From Shewanella jiangmenensis (GTDB taxonomy: Bacteria; Pseudomonadota; Gammaproteobacteria; Enterobacterales; Shewanellaceae), in assembly GCF_018596335.1 (NCBI RefSeq), contig NZ_JAHEPS010000002.1:62001-126000 (forward strand): DNA of 64,000 nucleotides, given 5' to 3'. Position 1 is the stretch's first letter, and the number at the start of each line of letters is the position of its first letter. Shown here one piece after another: positions 16,699 to 24,380 of the stretch. A program made the translations under genes and the position numbers. The notes below the pieces were generated by a model. The model did no database searches and was not told where the DNA came from. It saw nothing but the letters and a program-made list of their open reading frames with translations.

Positions 16699-17679
16699 TC
16701 AGTTGCTTGCGCTTTGAGGCTCGGCATCGCCGACCTGGGCAGGCACTGCCGGTTTTACGCCCCAAGGCACAGTTTGCAGCTGTTTGAATAGCTTGGTCTC
16801 ATCCACGGCAACGCCCTGGGCACCATGGTCCAGTGCCAGTTGGCGCTGCGCGTCGGACGGTAGAATGGTGTAGAGAAAGTAAGGCGTCTGGTCGCCACGG
16901 CTTCTTAAGGTTTGCACCAGCCTGAGCCCGGCCAGCGAATCATCGCCCCGGCCCATGTCAGAAATAATGGCATCGTAGCGGTACATGGACAGCAGCATCA
17001 GCGCTTCTTCGCTGCTGGTGGTGGTGTACACGGCGATGTTGTCCTGCTTAAGACTTTTGATTTCGGCTTCGTTGTTGGCGGGATGATCGTCAACCCACAG
17101 GATGCGGCCCTTGACGCCGGCGGGCTCGCCAATCAGCAGGGTTTGCGGCAATTGCTGCAGATAATGCCAGCTTGCGCCCAGCAGCACGGCGAGTGCCAGG
17201 GCAAGCCAAAGGAGAGGGCGTGCACTGCGGCTTGGCTTGGACTCGGCGATCGATACCTGAGGTGCTGCGTCTGTGAAAGGCTCAAGCACAGAAACAGGAG
17301 CAGAAACAGAAACCGGAGCAGAAACAGAAACCGGAGCAGAAACAGGCGCTGGGTCGGTTTCAATCCGAAGCCGCGCCGCGAGCTCGGGTTCGAGCCGATA
17401 ACCCCGGCCATGGAGGGTTTGAATCACGCTTTCATCCATGCCGGCATCTTTAAAGCGTTTGCGAGTATCCGAGATTAACCGCGCCACCGACCAATTGCTG
17501 ACCACGGTATTGGGCCACAGGCTCGACAGCAGCAGTTGCTGGTCAAGGGGTTCGGGGTAACGCTCAATCAGCAGTTGCATTAACTGCACAGTGCGCTCGT
17601 CGCAATCAAGTTTCTGTCCAAGGCAGGAAAGGCTGCGTCCTTGAACATCCAGTGTCAGTGGCTGCAGTGTATAGATCAT
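16699..17679 (-). CDS. Membrane winged-helix regulator with C-terminal receiver domain
   Basis: Unusual protein of 326 residues: OmpR/ToxR-type winged helix at 5-97, a linker with three APVSVS repeats (112-131), one membrane segment at 155-173, then a response-regulator receiver domain (191-305). The receiver has the acidic pair D197-D198 in ILWVDDHPANN and the phosphate acceptor D241 in IISDMG; the conserved Lys is not obvious. ToxR topology would put the receiver in the periplasm, where no phosphate donor is known. I start at the ATG at 17679, where the domain starts. It is divergent from uvrD. Confidence 0.8.
   Translation of the reverse strand: MIYTLQPLTLDVQGRSLSCLGQKLDCDERTVQLMQLLIERYPEPLDQQLLLSSLWPNTVVSNWSVARLISDTRKRFKDAGMDESVIQTLHGRGYRLEPELAARLRIETDPAPVSAPVSVSAPVSVSAPVSVLEPFTDAAPQVSIAESKPSRSARPLLWLALALAVLLGASWHYLQQLPQTLLIGEPAGVKGRILWVDDHPANNEAEIKSLKQDNIAVYTTTSSEEALMLLSMYRYDAIISDMGRGDDSLAGLRLVQTLRSRGDQTPYFLYTILPSDAQRQLALDHGAQGVAVDETKLFKQLQTVPWGVKPAVPAQVGDAEPQSASN
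17297..17346 (-). repeat. 18-bp tandem repeat in the regulator linker
   Basis: GGAGCAGAAACAGAAACC occurs at 17297 and 17315, and a third partial copy at 17333. It codes the APVSVS repeats between the winged helix and the membrane segment. Confidence 0.85.
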
Positions 17680-17817
17680 CGATTTGATAGGCTGTTTTCT
17701 TAGGCGCAAACCTATCTTAGTCACTTGATGGGATTTTGCCCAGCAATGGATTGGCGGTTGCCGCCCCATGTCTGCAGGCTTCTGATATAATGCCGCCTCG
17801 ACTTTTGGGAGGCAGGA

Positions 17818-19983
17818 ATGGACGTTTCATTTTTACTCGATGGCCTGAACGATAAACAACGTGAGGCAGTGGCGGCGCCACTCTCGAGCATGCTGGTGTT
17901 GGCCGGCGCCGGCAGCGGCAAAACCCGGGTGCTGACCCACAGGATTGCCTGGCTGCTGCAGGTTGAAAACCAGAGCCCCTATTCCATTCTTGCCGTGACC
18001 TTTACCAACAAGGCTGCCGCCGAGATGCGCGAGCGGGTCGAAAAAATTGTTGGCAACAACACAGGCCGCATGTGGATTGGTACTTTCCACGGCCTGGCAC
18101 ACCGACTGCTGCGTACCCACTGGCAGGACGCGGGCTTGCCGCAAAGCTTTCAGATCATGGACTCGGACGATCAGCAGCGGCTGCTCAAACGCATACTCAA
18201 GAGCCTGAATCTGGACGAGAAACAGTATCCGCCGCGCATGGTGGCAGGTTATATCAACGGCAAAAAAGATCAGGGGCTTCGGCCACAGCACATTGCCGCA
18301 ACCCCGTTTCCGATGGAGCAAAAGCTGCTTGAGCTTTATCGCATCTATCAGGAAAGCTGCGACCGCGCAGGTCTGGTGGACTTTGCCGAAATTCTGCTGC
18401 GTGCCCACGAGCTTTGGCTCAACAAGCCCCATTTGCTGGCCCATTATCAGGACAGATTCCGCCACATTCTGGTGGACGAGTTTCAGGATACCAACGCCAT
18501 TCAGTACGCCTGGATCCGGGTGCTGGCGGGCAACAGTGCCCATGTGATGATAGTGGGTGACGATGACCAGTCGATTTACGGCTGGCGCGGCGCGCAGGTA
18601 GAGAACCTGCACCGCTTTTTGAAAGACTTCCCCGGTGCCGAGACTATTCGCCTCGAGCAAAACTACCGCTCCACCGGCAATATTCTTAAAGCTTCCAACG
18701 AGCTGATTGCCAATAACCCCGACCGTATGGGCAAGGAGCTGTGGACCGAAGATAAAGACGGCGAGCCGATTTCCCTTTACTGCGCCTTTAACGAGATGGA
18801 CGAGGCGCGCTTTATCGTCGGCCGCATCCACGACTGGCAGGACAAGGGCGGCATGCTCGGCGAGTGCGCCATCCTGTACCGCTCCAATGCCCAGTCGCGG
18901 GTGCTGGAAGAAGCCCTGCTGCACAAGGGCATGGCCTATCGTATTTACGGCGGCCTGCGCTTTTTCGAGCGTCAGGAAATCAAGGATGCCATGGGCTATC
19001 TGCGCCTTATCTCCAACCGCAACGACGACGCCGCCTTCGAGCGGGTGGTTAACACCCCGCCCCGCGGCATAGGTGAGCGCACCCTGGATATTCTGCGCAC
19101 CACGGCCCGCAAAGAGCAGCTGACCCTGTGGCATACCAGCCTTAAGCTGATGGAAGAAAAGGTATTGTCCGGCCGCGCCGCCAACGCGGTAAAAGGTTTT
19201 CTGGACCTGATAGTGCAGCTTCGCAGCGACACCGCCGAGCTGCCACTGTACCGGGTAGCCGACCATGTGATTCAGCACTCGGGCCTTAAGGCCATGTACG
19301 AGGCCGAAAAAGGCGAAAACGCCCAGGCCCGGGTTGAAAACCTTGAGGAATTGGTCACCGCCGCCCGCAGCTTTGAGCGGCCGGACGACATTGAAGACAT
19401 GCCGGAGCTGGATGCCTTTTTGTCCCACGCGGCGCTGGAGGCCGGTGAAGGCCAGGCCGATGCCCACACCGACGCAGTGCAGCTGATGACGCTGCACTCT
19501 GCCAAGGGGCTTGAGTTTCCGATGGTGTTTATGGCTGGGGTAGAAGAGGGCATATTCCCAAGTAAGCTTGCGCTGGAAGAGGGCGACCGGCTCGAAGAAG
19601 AGCGGCGCCTGTGCTACGTCGGCATGACCCGCGCCATGCAGAAGCTTTACATCACCTATGCCGAGTCACGGCGCATTTATGGCCGTGAAGACTACGCCAG
19701 ACCGTCGCGCTTTATCCGCGAAATTCCGCCCCAGTATGTGGAAGAAATCCGTTTGAAGGCGCAGGTGTCTACCCCGATGGCCACCAACCGTTTTGCCCAT
19801 GCCCAGCAGTCATTCAATGACTCAGGGCTTAAAATCGGCGGCCGGGTGCGGCACTTCAAGTTTGGCGAGGGCATAGTCACCAATTACGAAGGCAGCGGCC
19901 CGCAGGCTCGGGTGCAGGTGCACTTCGATGACTTTGGCAGCAAGTGGCTGGTGGTGAGTTACGCCAAGCTGGAAAATATCTGA
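17818..19983 (+). CDS. uvrD: DNA helicase II
   Basis: ATP-driven 3'-5' helicase of nucleotide excision and mismatch repair, 721 residues, the normal length of UvrD. Walker A GAGSGKT is at residues 30-36, followed by TFTNKAAAEM (motif Ia), DEFQDTN (motif II), DDDQSIYGWRGA (motif III), LEQNYRS (motif IV), and TLHSAKGLEF plus GMTRA near the end. The C-terminus carries the tail that binds RNA polymerase in relatives (RVRHFKFGEGIVTNYEG). GGGAGGCAGGA precedes the start. Confidence 0.97.
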   Translation: MDVSFLLDGLNDKQREAVAAPLSSMLVLAGAGSGKTRVLTHRIAWLLQVENQSPYSILAVTFTNKAAAEMRERVEKIVGNNTGRMWIGTFHGLAHRLLRTHWQDAGLPQSFQIMDSDDQQRLLKRILKSLNLDEKQYPPRMVAGYINGKKDQGLRPQHIAATPFPMEQKLLELYRIYQESCDRAGLVDFAEILLRAHELWLNKPHLLAHYQDRFRHILVDEFQDTNAIQYAWIRVLAGNSAHVMIVGDDDQSIYGWRGAQVENLHRFLKDFPGAETIRLEQNYRSTGNILKASNELIANNPDRMGKELWTEDKDGEPISLYCAFNEMDEARFIVGRIHDWQDKGGMLGECAILYRSNAQSRVLEEALLHKGMAYRIYGGLRFFERQEIKDAMGYLRLISNRNDDAAFERVVNTPPRGIGERTLDILRTTARKEQLTLWHTSLKLMEEKVLSGRAANAVKGFLDLIVQLRSDTAELPLYRVADHVIQHSGLKAMYEAEKGENAQARVENLEELVTAARSFERPDDIEDMPELDAFLSHAALEAGEGQADAHTDAVQLMTLHSAKGLEFPMVFMAGVEEGIFPSKLALEEGDRLEEERRLCYVGMTRAMQKLYITYAESRRIYGREDYARPSRFIREIPPQYVEEIRLKAQVSTPMATNRFAHAQQSFNDSGLKIGGRVRHFKFGEGIVTNYEGSGPQARVQVHFDDFGSKWLVVSYAKLENI

Positions 19984-20040
19984 TTTAAGCGGGTAGCAGC
20001 CTGTGGCTATAATCGGGCGCGAAACTCAAAAGGACGTCAT

Positions 20041-20913
20041 ATGAGCAAACTTGCGCGAAAATGGGATGCTTACTCCCGCCTGATGCGGCTCGACCGCCCC
20101 ATAGGCACCTTGCTGCTGCTTTGGCCCTGCCTGATGGCGCTGCTGCTGGCCGCAGGGGGTATGCCCGACCTCAAGGTGCTGGTGGTGTTTGTTATCGGTG
20201 TGGTGGTGATGCGCGCCTGCGGCTGTATCATCAACGACTATGCCGACCGGGATCTCGATGGCCATGTGGCCCGTACCAAAAGCCGCCCGCTCGCCAGCGG
20301 TGAGGTGACAGTGCGCGAAGCGCTGACCCTGTTTGTGGTACTGGGGCTGTTTGCCTTTGCGCTGGTGCTGATGCTTAACCCCCTGGTGGTAAAGCTCTCG
20401 GTGGTGGGGATAGTCCTTACCGTGATTTACCCCTTCACCAAGCGCTGGACCAATATGCCGCAGATGTTCCTTGGCGTGGTGTGGAGCTGGTCTATTCCCA
20501 TGGCCTACGCCGCCCAGACCGGCGAAGTCCCGGCCTCGGCCTGGTGGCTGTTTGCCGCGAATTGGTTTTGGACCGTGGCCTACGACACCATGTACGCCAT
20601 GGTCGACAGGGATGACGATCTTAAGGTCGGCATCAAGTCCACCGCCATTTTGTTTGGCAGGTTCGACAGAGAAATCATTGGCTTATTTCAGCTTGCTGCG
20701 CTCGGCTGCTTTATCGCCGCCGGCATGAGCGCCGAGCGTGGGCTTCTGTATGCCCTCGGCATTGCCACCTTTATCGGCTTTTCTGTGTATCAGCAGCGGC
20801 TTATTCGTGGCCGTGAGCGCAGCGATTGTTTTAAAGCGTTTTTGAACAACAACTACGCCGGTCTTACTCTGTTTTTGGCGCTGGGCGCAGATTACGGAAT
20901 ATCCGCGCTGTAG
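20041..20913 (+). CDS. ubiA: 4-hydroxybenzoate octaprenyltransferase
   Basis: Inner-membrane enzyme that attaches the polyprenyl chain to 4-hydroxybenzoate in ubiquinone synthesis. The 290-residue product has about eight membrane segments and both aspartate motifs, [20 protein letters not shown] (first) and [20 protein letters not shown] (second). It follows uvrD by 57 bases. The last 50 bases overlap the convergent torT-like gene. Confidence 0.95.
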   Translation: MSKLARKWDAYSRLMRLDRPIGTLLLLWPCLMALLLAAGGMPDLKVLVVFVIGVVVMRACGCIINDYADRDLDGHVARTKSRPLASGEVTVREALTLFVVLGLFAFALVLMLNPLVVKLSVVGIVLTVIYPFTKRWTNMPQMFLGVVWSWSIPMAYAAQTGEVPASAWWLFAANWFWTVAYDTMYAMVDRDDDLKVGIKSTAILFGRFDREIIGLFQLAALGCFIAAGMSAERGLLYALGIATFIGFSVYQQRLIRGRERSDCFKAFLNNNYAGLTLFLALGADYGISAL

Positions 20914-22015
20914 CGCCATCAATGGGACTCAGCTGCTGGTGGATCATCCACTGATTTGCCGGTGGCAACGTCTGCTCCAAATCCGCATCCTTAATGTTCT
21001 CCGGCGTCAGCACCTTGATAATGGGGCTGACCCGCTTGGGCGCATTTCCTGTATCGAGCCAACGCACCGCCAAATCCACGGCCACCCGCGCCTGCAGCAC
21101 AGGTGAGTCGGTCACTGTGGCCTGCAGCGCGCCTTCTTGGGTAAGCGCTATGGTTTGCGGGTTGGAGTAAAAAGAAATCACCTTGGTCTTGCCGCGTTTG
21201 CCGTCGGTAAAATACTTACTGGCCACAGTGGCGGCCACCGCATTGGCAATGATGTAGTCGGGGTGGTGAGCTGCGACCATTTTTCGCACCAAATCGGCCT
21301 GGGCAAAGGTTTCAGTCATCCCGTAGCCGCCGTGGTAAAGAGTAAACGGCTGTCCTTCGAGGGCGGTATTCAGGCCTGTTTCGGCATCTGTTACCCAGGC
21401 TGCGCCTTCGGGCCCCGGAAACCAGCCGAGGGTTTGCTTGCCCTGAACTGGCTGTTTCAGCATAAAAGCCACTGCGGCGCGGGTCATGTCAGAAAAGTGC
21501 ACCAGTGAGCGGCTGCTTACCTTGCTGGTACTCATGCCATTGACCAAATCAATCACCGGAATATGGTTGTTATACAGCAGCTCAGCTTCGGCATTTAGCC
21601 CGTCGGCGGCAATGGCGGCGATGATGTAGGCGTCGGCCTTGAGTTTATAGCAGTCCCGCAGCTGCTGTTTTTGCATCGCGAGCTTATCGTAGCCGCCGGC
21701 ATCGTAAATGCCGATTTCGACCCCAAGCCGCTTTGCTTCTTCCGATAATCCCCAGGCCACGCCCCACCAGTAATGATCCTTGCCATGGGGCAAAAGGGCG
21801 CACAGGCGCCAGAGTTTGCCCGCCACCGTGGGTGGCTCAAAGCTTGCCGGTTTGCCATCGACCATCATTTGCAGCGGATACCACTGAGCTTTAGCAGGCT
21901 CTGTCTGAGCCGCCGCTGGCAATGCCATGGCGGCCAGCAGCAATGCGGCGATTGGCAGGGCGGGTAATGATAAAGGCTTGAGCATAAGCAGCAGATTGAT
22001 AGGTGCTAATGCCAT
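20864..22015 (-). CDS. torT: TorT-like periplasmic binding protein
   Basis: Periplasmic sugar-binding-type protein that in E. coli senses trimethylamine N-oxide together with the TorS kinase. About 383 residues with a signal peptide ending in LPAAAQ, then [27 protein letters not shown] and [15 protein letters not shown], as in TorT. The frame is open to a GTG at 22045; I prefer the ATG at 22015. No torS, torR or torCAD is in this window, so it is either an orphan or works with a distant sensor kinase. It overlaps ubiA by 50 bases tail to tail. Confidence 0.82.
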   Translation of the reverse strand: MALAPINLLLMLKPLSLPALPIAALLLAAMALPAAAQTEPAKAQWYPLQMMVDGKPASFEPPTVAGKLWRLCALLPHGKDHYWWGVAWGLSEEAKRLGVEIGIYDAGGYDKLAMQKQQLRDCYKLKADAYIIAAIAADGLNAEAELLYNNHIPVIDLVNGMSTSKVSSRSLVHFSDMTRAAVAFMLKQPVQGKQTLGWFPGPEGAAWVTDAETGLNTALEGQPFTLYHGGYGMTETFAQADLVRKMVAAHHPDYIIANAVAATVASKYFTDGKRGKTKVISFYSNPQTIALTQEGALQATVTDSPVLQARVAVDLAVRWLDTGNAPKRVSPIIKVLTPENIKDADLEQTLPPANQWMIHQQLSPIDGATARIFRNLRPAPKTE

Positions 22016-22075
22016 AAGCCTAGTCGGGCTATGACCAATTAACACTCAGATTGCCATAAAATCGCAGCCGATTTG

Positions 22076-22123
22076 GATAAGGTGATGGATAAGGCGATGG
22101 TTAAGGCAATGGCTAAGGCGGCG
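22076..22123. repeat. Four-unit 12-bp tandem repeat
   Basis: Units GATAAGGTGATG, GATAAGGCGATG, GTTAAGGCAATG and GCTAAGGCGGCG follow each other without a gap. The stretch lies between the torT start and the terminator of the MazG-like gene. Read on the plus strand it could code a Lys/Ala/Met peptide, but there is no ribosome site. Confidence 0.8.
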
Positions 22124-22174
22124 CTCTTGTGAGCAGCGCTTTTGTGGATGCGTACCTTGTGAGCTCAGCCAACA

Positions 22175-22199
22175 AAAAAGCAGGCCAGGCCTGCTTTTT
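22175..22199 (-). terminator. Terminator of the MazG-like gene
   Basis: Nearly perfect palindrome AAAAAGCAGGCC-A-GGCCTGCTTTTT, 18 bases past the stop codon on the minus strand. Confidence 0.85.
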
Positions 22200-22217
22200 C
22201 AATGTGGTGATGCTGGA

Positions 22218-22793
22218 TTACTGCACCAGCGCGCTCAGGTTGGCGGGGCGATAGTAAACCGATTTGAGCACCTTGCCCTGACGCACGGTTTTACCTTCAA
22301 GCTCAACATCTTTGGCGCACTTGGCAATCAAAAACTCGCCCTGACGGCTGCCGACAATCTCCACACCCTGGGTTGCATAGTGGGCTATGGTGTCGTTAAG
22401 TTCCTGCTCGGTGCGGCACACTTTGCTCATGTTGCTTGAGTGCACTTCATCCCAGCAGATTTCGAAGTTGATGCCACGGTTTGCGGCCACGTGCAGCAGC
22501 ACATCGATAAAGTAGCTGATTTCCAGATGTGCCTCGGCGCTCTTGGCACCCAAATGCACGGCGCGGCCCATGAGCACGTACACGCTGTCCACTATCGCAT
22601 CGGCCTGCTCGACTTTGCAGTTTGCTTCGGCAAGCTCGGTCAGCTCTTCGATAATCAAAGATGAGTGCAGGGTATCTGCTTTGTCATCCAGGCTGGCGCT
22701 GTCTTCTACCGGCAGGTCAAAGGTGGTGCGGAATTGATGAATGTCGCGGTACAGTTTTTCATAGAGTGCCGGAGTCAGCTGGGTCAGTTTCAT
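22218..22793 (-). CDS. MazG-like nucleoside triphosphate pyrophosphohydrolase
   Basis: Cytosolic protein of 191 residues with an all-alpha NTP pyrophosphohydrolase fold. The metal-binding pattern is visible as IIEELTELAEA near residue 47 and ADAIVDSVYVLMG about 20 residues later, the EExxE...D arrangement of MazG/dUTPase-like enzymes. The C-terminal part (about 105-191) is a less usual extension. It likely removes diphosphate from some (d)NTP. I start at the ATG at 22793 (AAGGCGAG in front); the frame open to 22913 overlaps the next gene's promoter. Confidence 0.78.
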   Translation of the reverse strand: MKLTQLTPALYEKLYRDIHQFRTTFDLPVEDSASLDDKADTLHSSLIIEELTELAEANCKVEQADAIVDSVYVLMGRAVHLGAKSAEAHLEISYFIDVLLHVAANRGINFEICWDEVHSSNMSKVCRTEQELNDTIAHYATQGVEIVGSRQGEFLIAKCAKDVELEGKTVRQGKVLKSVYYRPANLSALVQ

Positions 22794-22907
22794 GGCTCGC
22801 CTTGTTGCGCAAATTACGTGAAACTGGGGATGATAAAGAATTGCGCCGCCGCAGGCAAAGATTGCCGGCGTTAACTGACTGGCGGAGTTAACTGACTGGG
22901 AGTCACC

Positions 22908-23198
22908 ATGCATCCGGATAAAGTAGACCGAAGCAAACTGAATAAGCTCACCGATTTGCCCAATGTGGGGCCCGCCACCGCCAAAGACTTGCTTCTTTTG
23001 GGTATTAACAGTGTGGATGACTTAGCAGGGCAAGACCCTTTGCAGCTCTATTGGCGGCTGTGTGACTTAACCTTTGAGCGGCAGGACCCTTGCGTATTGG
23101 ATGTGTTGATGTCGCTGGTGGCCTTCAGTCAAGGGGCCGAGCCACGGCCATGGTGGGATTACACAGCGCAGCGCAAGGCGCGATACGGTGATATTTGA
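22908..23198 (+). CDS. Cdd1-like helix-hairpin-helix protein
   Basis: Small cytosolic protein of 96 residues. Residues 10-45 form a helix-hairpin-helix (LTDLPNVGPATAKDLLLLGI), the mark of the Cdd1/'mitomycin resistance' group, and the rest (DPLQLYWRLCDLTFERQDPCVLD) fits that family. The helix-hairpin-helix suggests DNA binding, but the family function is unknown. GGGAGTC precedes the start; it stands divergent from the MazG-like gene. Confidence 0.85.
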   Translation: MHPDKVDRSKLNKLTDLPNVGPATAKDLLLLGINSVDDLAGQDPLQLYWRLCDLTFERQDPCVLDVLMSLVAFSQGAEPRPWWDYTAQRKARYGDI

Positions 23199-23214
23199 TT
23201 TGCTCTATGGGGCT

Positions 23215-23264
23215 AAAAAAAAGCCTTTCCCGCCGGTAAGGTCGGCGTGCATGGCGGGAAAGGG
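23215..23264 (-). terminator. Terminator of the sirEF/TlpA-like operon
   Basis: Stem CCTTTCCCGCC / GGCGGGAAAGG (23224-23234 with 23253-23263). On the minus strand it is followed by a run of eight T. Confidence 0.85.
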
Positions 23265-23336
23265 GCACAACACTCTTGGGGTGGAGGAACCCTAAAAGAT
23301 GGTTGCCTAGCAGGGTGGTTTGCAGGGAGTGCCGTC

Positions 23337-23966
23337 TCAGGACGGCGTAGTTGCTTTCAGTTGTTGTAGTTGCACGCCGGTATACTTTTCGCCGAGCGCC
23401 CGTAAAAAGGCCTCAGATTCTTTATCGCTCCAGTCAAGAAACCCGCGCACGAAGCCGATAAGGTTTCCTTCACCGTCAAATACATAGGTTGCCGGCACCA
23501 CATTGGCGGGCATAATTGCCTCAACCTTTAGCCCGGGGTCAAACCAGCTCACATAGTCCGCAAGGCCATGGCGCTCAAGGAAGGCCGGAATAGCGCTGGG
23601 GTCGTCATCCAGCGACAGCGGCACTATTTCAATAGGCGCGTCGGCCAGCGCCCGCTTAAGTGTCTTTAACGCGGGCATTTCTCTAAGGCAAGGTGCACAC
23701 CAGCTGGCCCACAGATTGAGCACCACCAGTTTGCCTTTGTACTCATTGAGCTTTCTTGGCTTGCCATCGATGTCGGTAAATTCAATGGTGGGGATGGTGC
23801 GGGCGCGGCTCAGCTCCACAAAGCCTGTCATCACCATGGGTTTGGCAATCGCTTCACCTGTGTGATAAGCCCTGTGCTGCAGATTTCCGGCGCCGCTGGC
23901 GCTGGCACTGGCAAAGAGTGCACTGCTGGCAAACAGGGCGCCGATTAACATCATCAATAAACGCAT
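23337..23966 (-). CDS. TlpA/CcmG-like thiol-disulfide reductase of the sir locus
   Basis: Periplasmic thioredoxin-fold protein of 209 residues. A signal peptide ending in the SASASG region is followed by a redoxin domain with the active-site pair C90 and C93 in LWASWCAPCLREMPAL and the cis-proline segment VVPATYVF. It is third in the operon after the CcmF- and CcmH-like genes and should keep apocytochrome cysteines reduced for heme attachment to SirA. The N-terminal 50 residues before the redoxin domain are longer than usual. Confidence 0.88.
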   Translation of the reverse strand: MRLLMMLIGALFASSALFASASASGAGNLQHRAYHTGEAIAKPMVMTGFVELSRARTIPTIEFTDIDGKPRKLNEYKGKLVVLNLWASWCAPCLREMPALKTLKRALADAPIEIVPLSLDDDPSAIPAFLERHGLADYVSWFDPGLKVEAIMPANVVPATYVFDGEGNLIGFVRGFLDWSDKESEAFLRALGEKYTGVQLQQLKATTPS

Positions 23967-23975
23967 AAAAACTCC

Positions 23976-24380
23976 TTATCGCATTCGCGCCGGTCGCCAG
24001 CCGGTCAGCTTGAGTGACAGCAGCGCCAACCCCAGAAACAGCAGCAGTGGCGCACCCCAAAGCAGTGCGGTATTGATGCCAAGCTTTGGCTGGTAGCGGA
24101 TCTGCTCTCCGTATCTTTGGGTCATAAAATCAAGAATTTGCTCGCGGTTTTTTCCTTCATTCACCATCAGGTAAATCTGCGCCTTAAGCTCACTGGCGAT
24201 GGCATTTTCGGACTCAAACAGGCTCTGGTTGGTGGCCATGGGGCAGCGAAGCTCCCTGGCAATGTCCATGGCGAGGGTCAGTTTTTCCGGCCCCGCCAGG
24301 TCTTGGGCCGCAAAGGTGCCCTGTGAAGAAAAAAAGACAAGTGCGATAACCAGACTCAGGGGTAAAAACAGCAGTTTCAT
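23976..24380 (-). CDS. sirF: CcmH/NrfF-like heme-ligation protein with a single active-site cysteine
   Basis: Membrane-anchored periplasmic thiol protein of the cytochrome c maturation system, 134 residues: signal peptide (1-25), CcmH domain, membrane helix (about 104-124). CcmH/NrfF proteins carry LRCxxCQNQ; here it reads LRCPMATNQ, so C46 is kept but the second cysteine is A49. The remainder (ASELKAQIYLMVNEGKN, FMTQRYGEQIRY) is normal for the family. It overlaps the CcmF-like gene by four bases. The symbol follows the S. oneidensis sir naming as I recall it. Confidence 0.85.
   Translation of the reverse strand: MKLLFLPLSLVIALVFFSSQGTFAAQDLAGPEKLTLAMDIARELRCPMATNQSLFESENAIASELKAQIYLMVNEGKNREQILDFMTQRYGEQIRYQPKLGINTALLWGAPLLLFLGLALLSLKLTGWRPARMR

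Noticed and set aside
17833..19497. A 554-codon open frame antisense to uvrD
   Set aside because: It lies wholly inside uvrD, whose product matches a known family over its full length; the antisense product has no recognisable domain.
22085..22132. A 15-residue Lys/Ala peptide from the 12-bp tandem repeat
   Set aside because: It lacks a properly spaced ribosome site and its content follows from the repeat unit.
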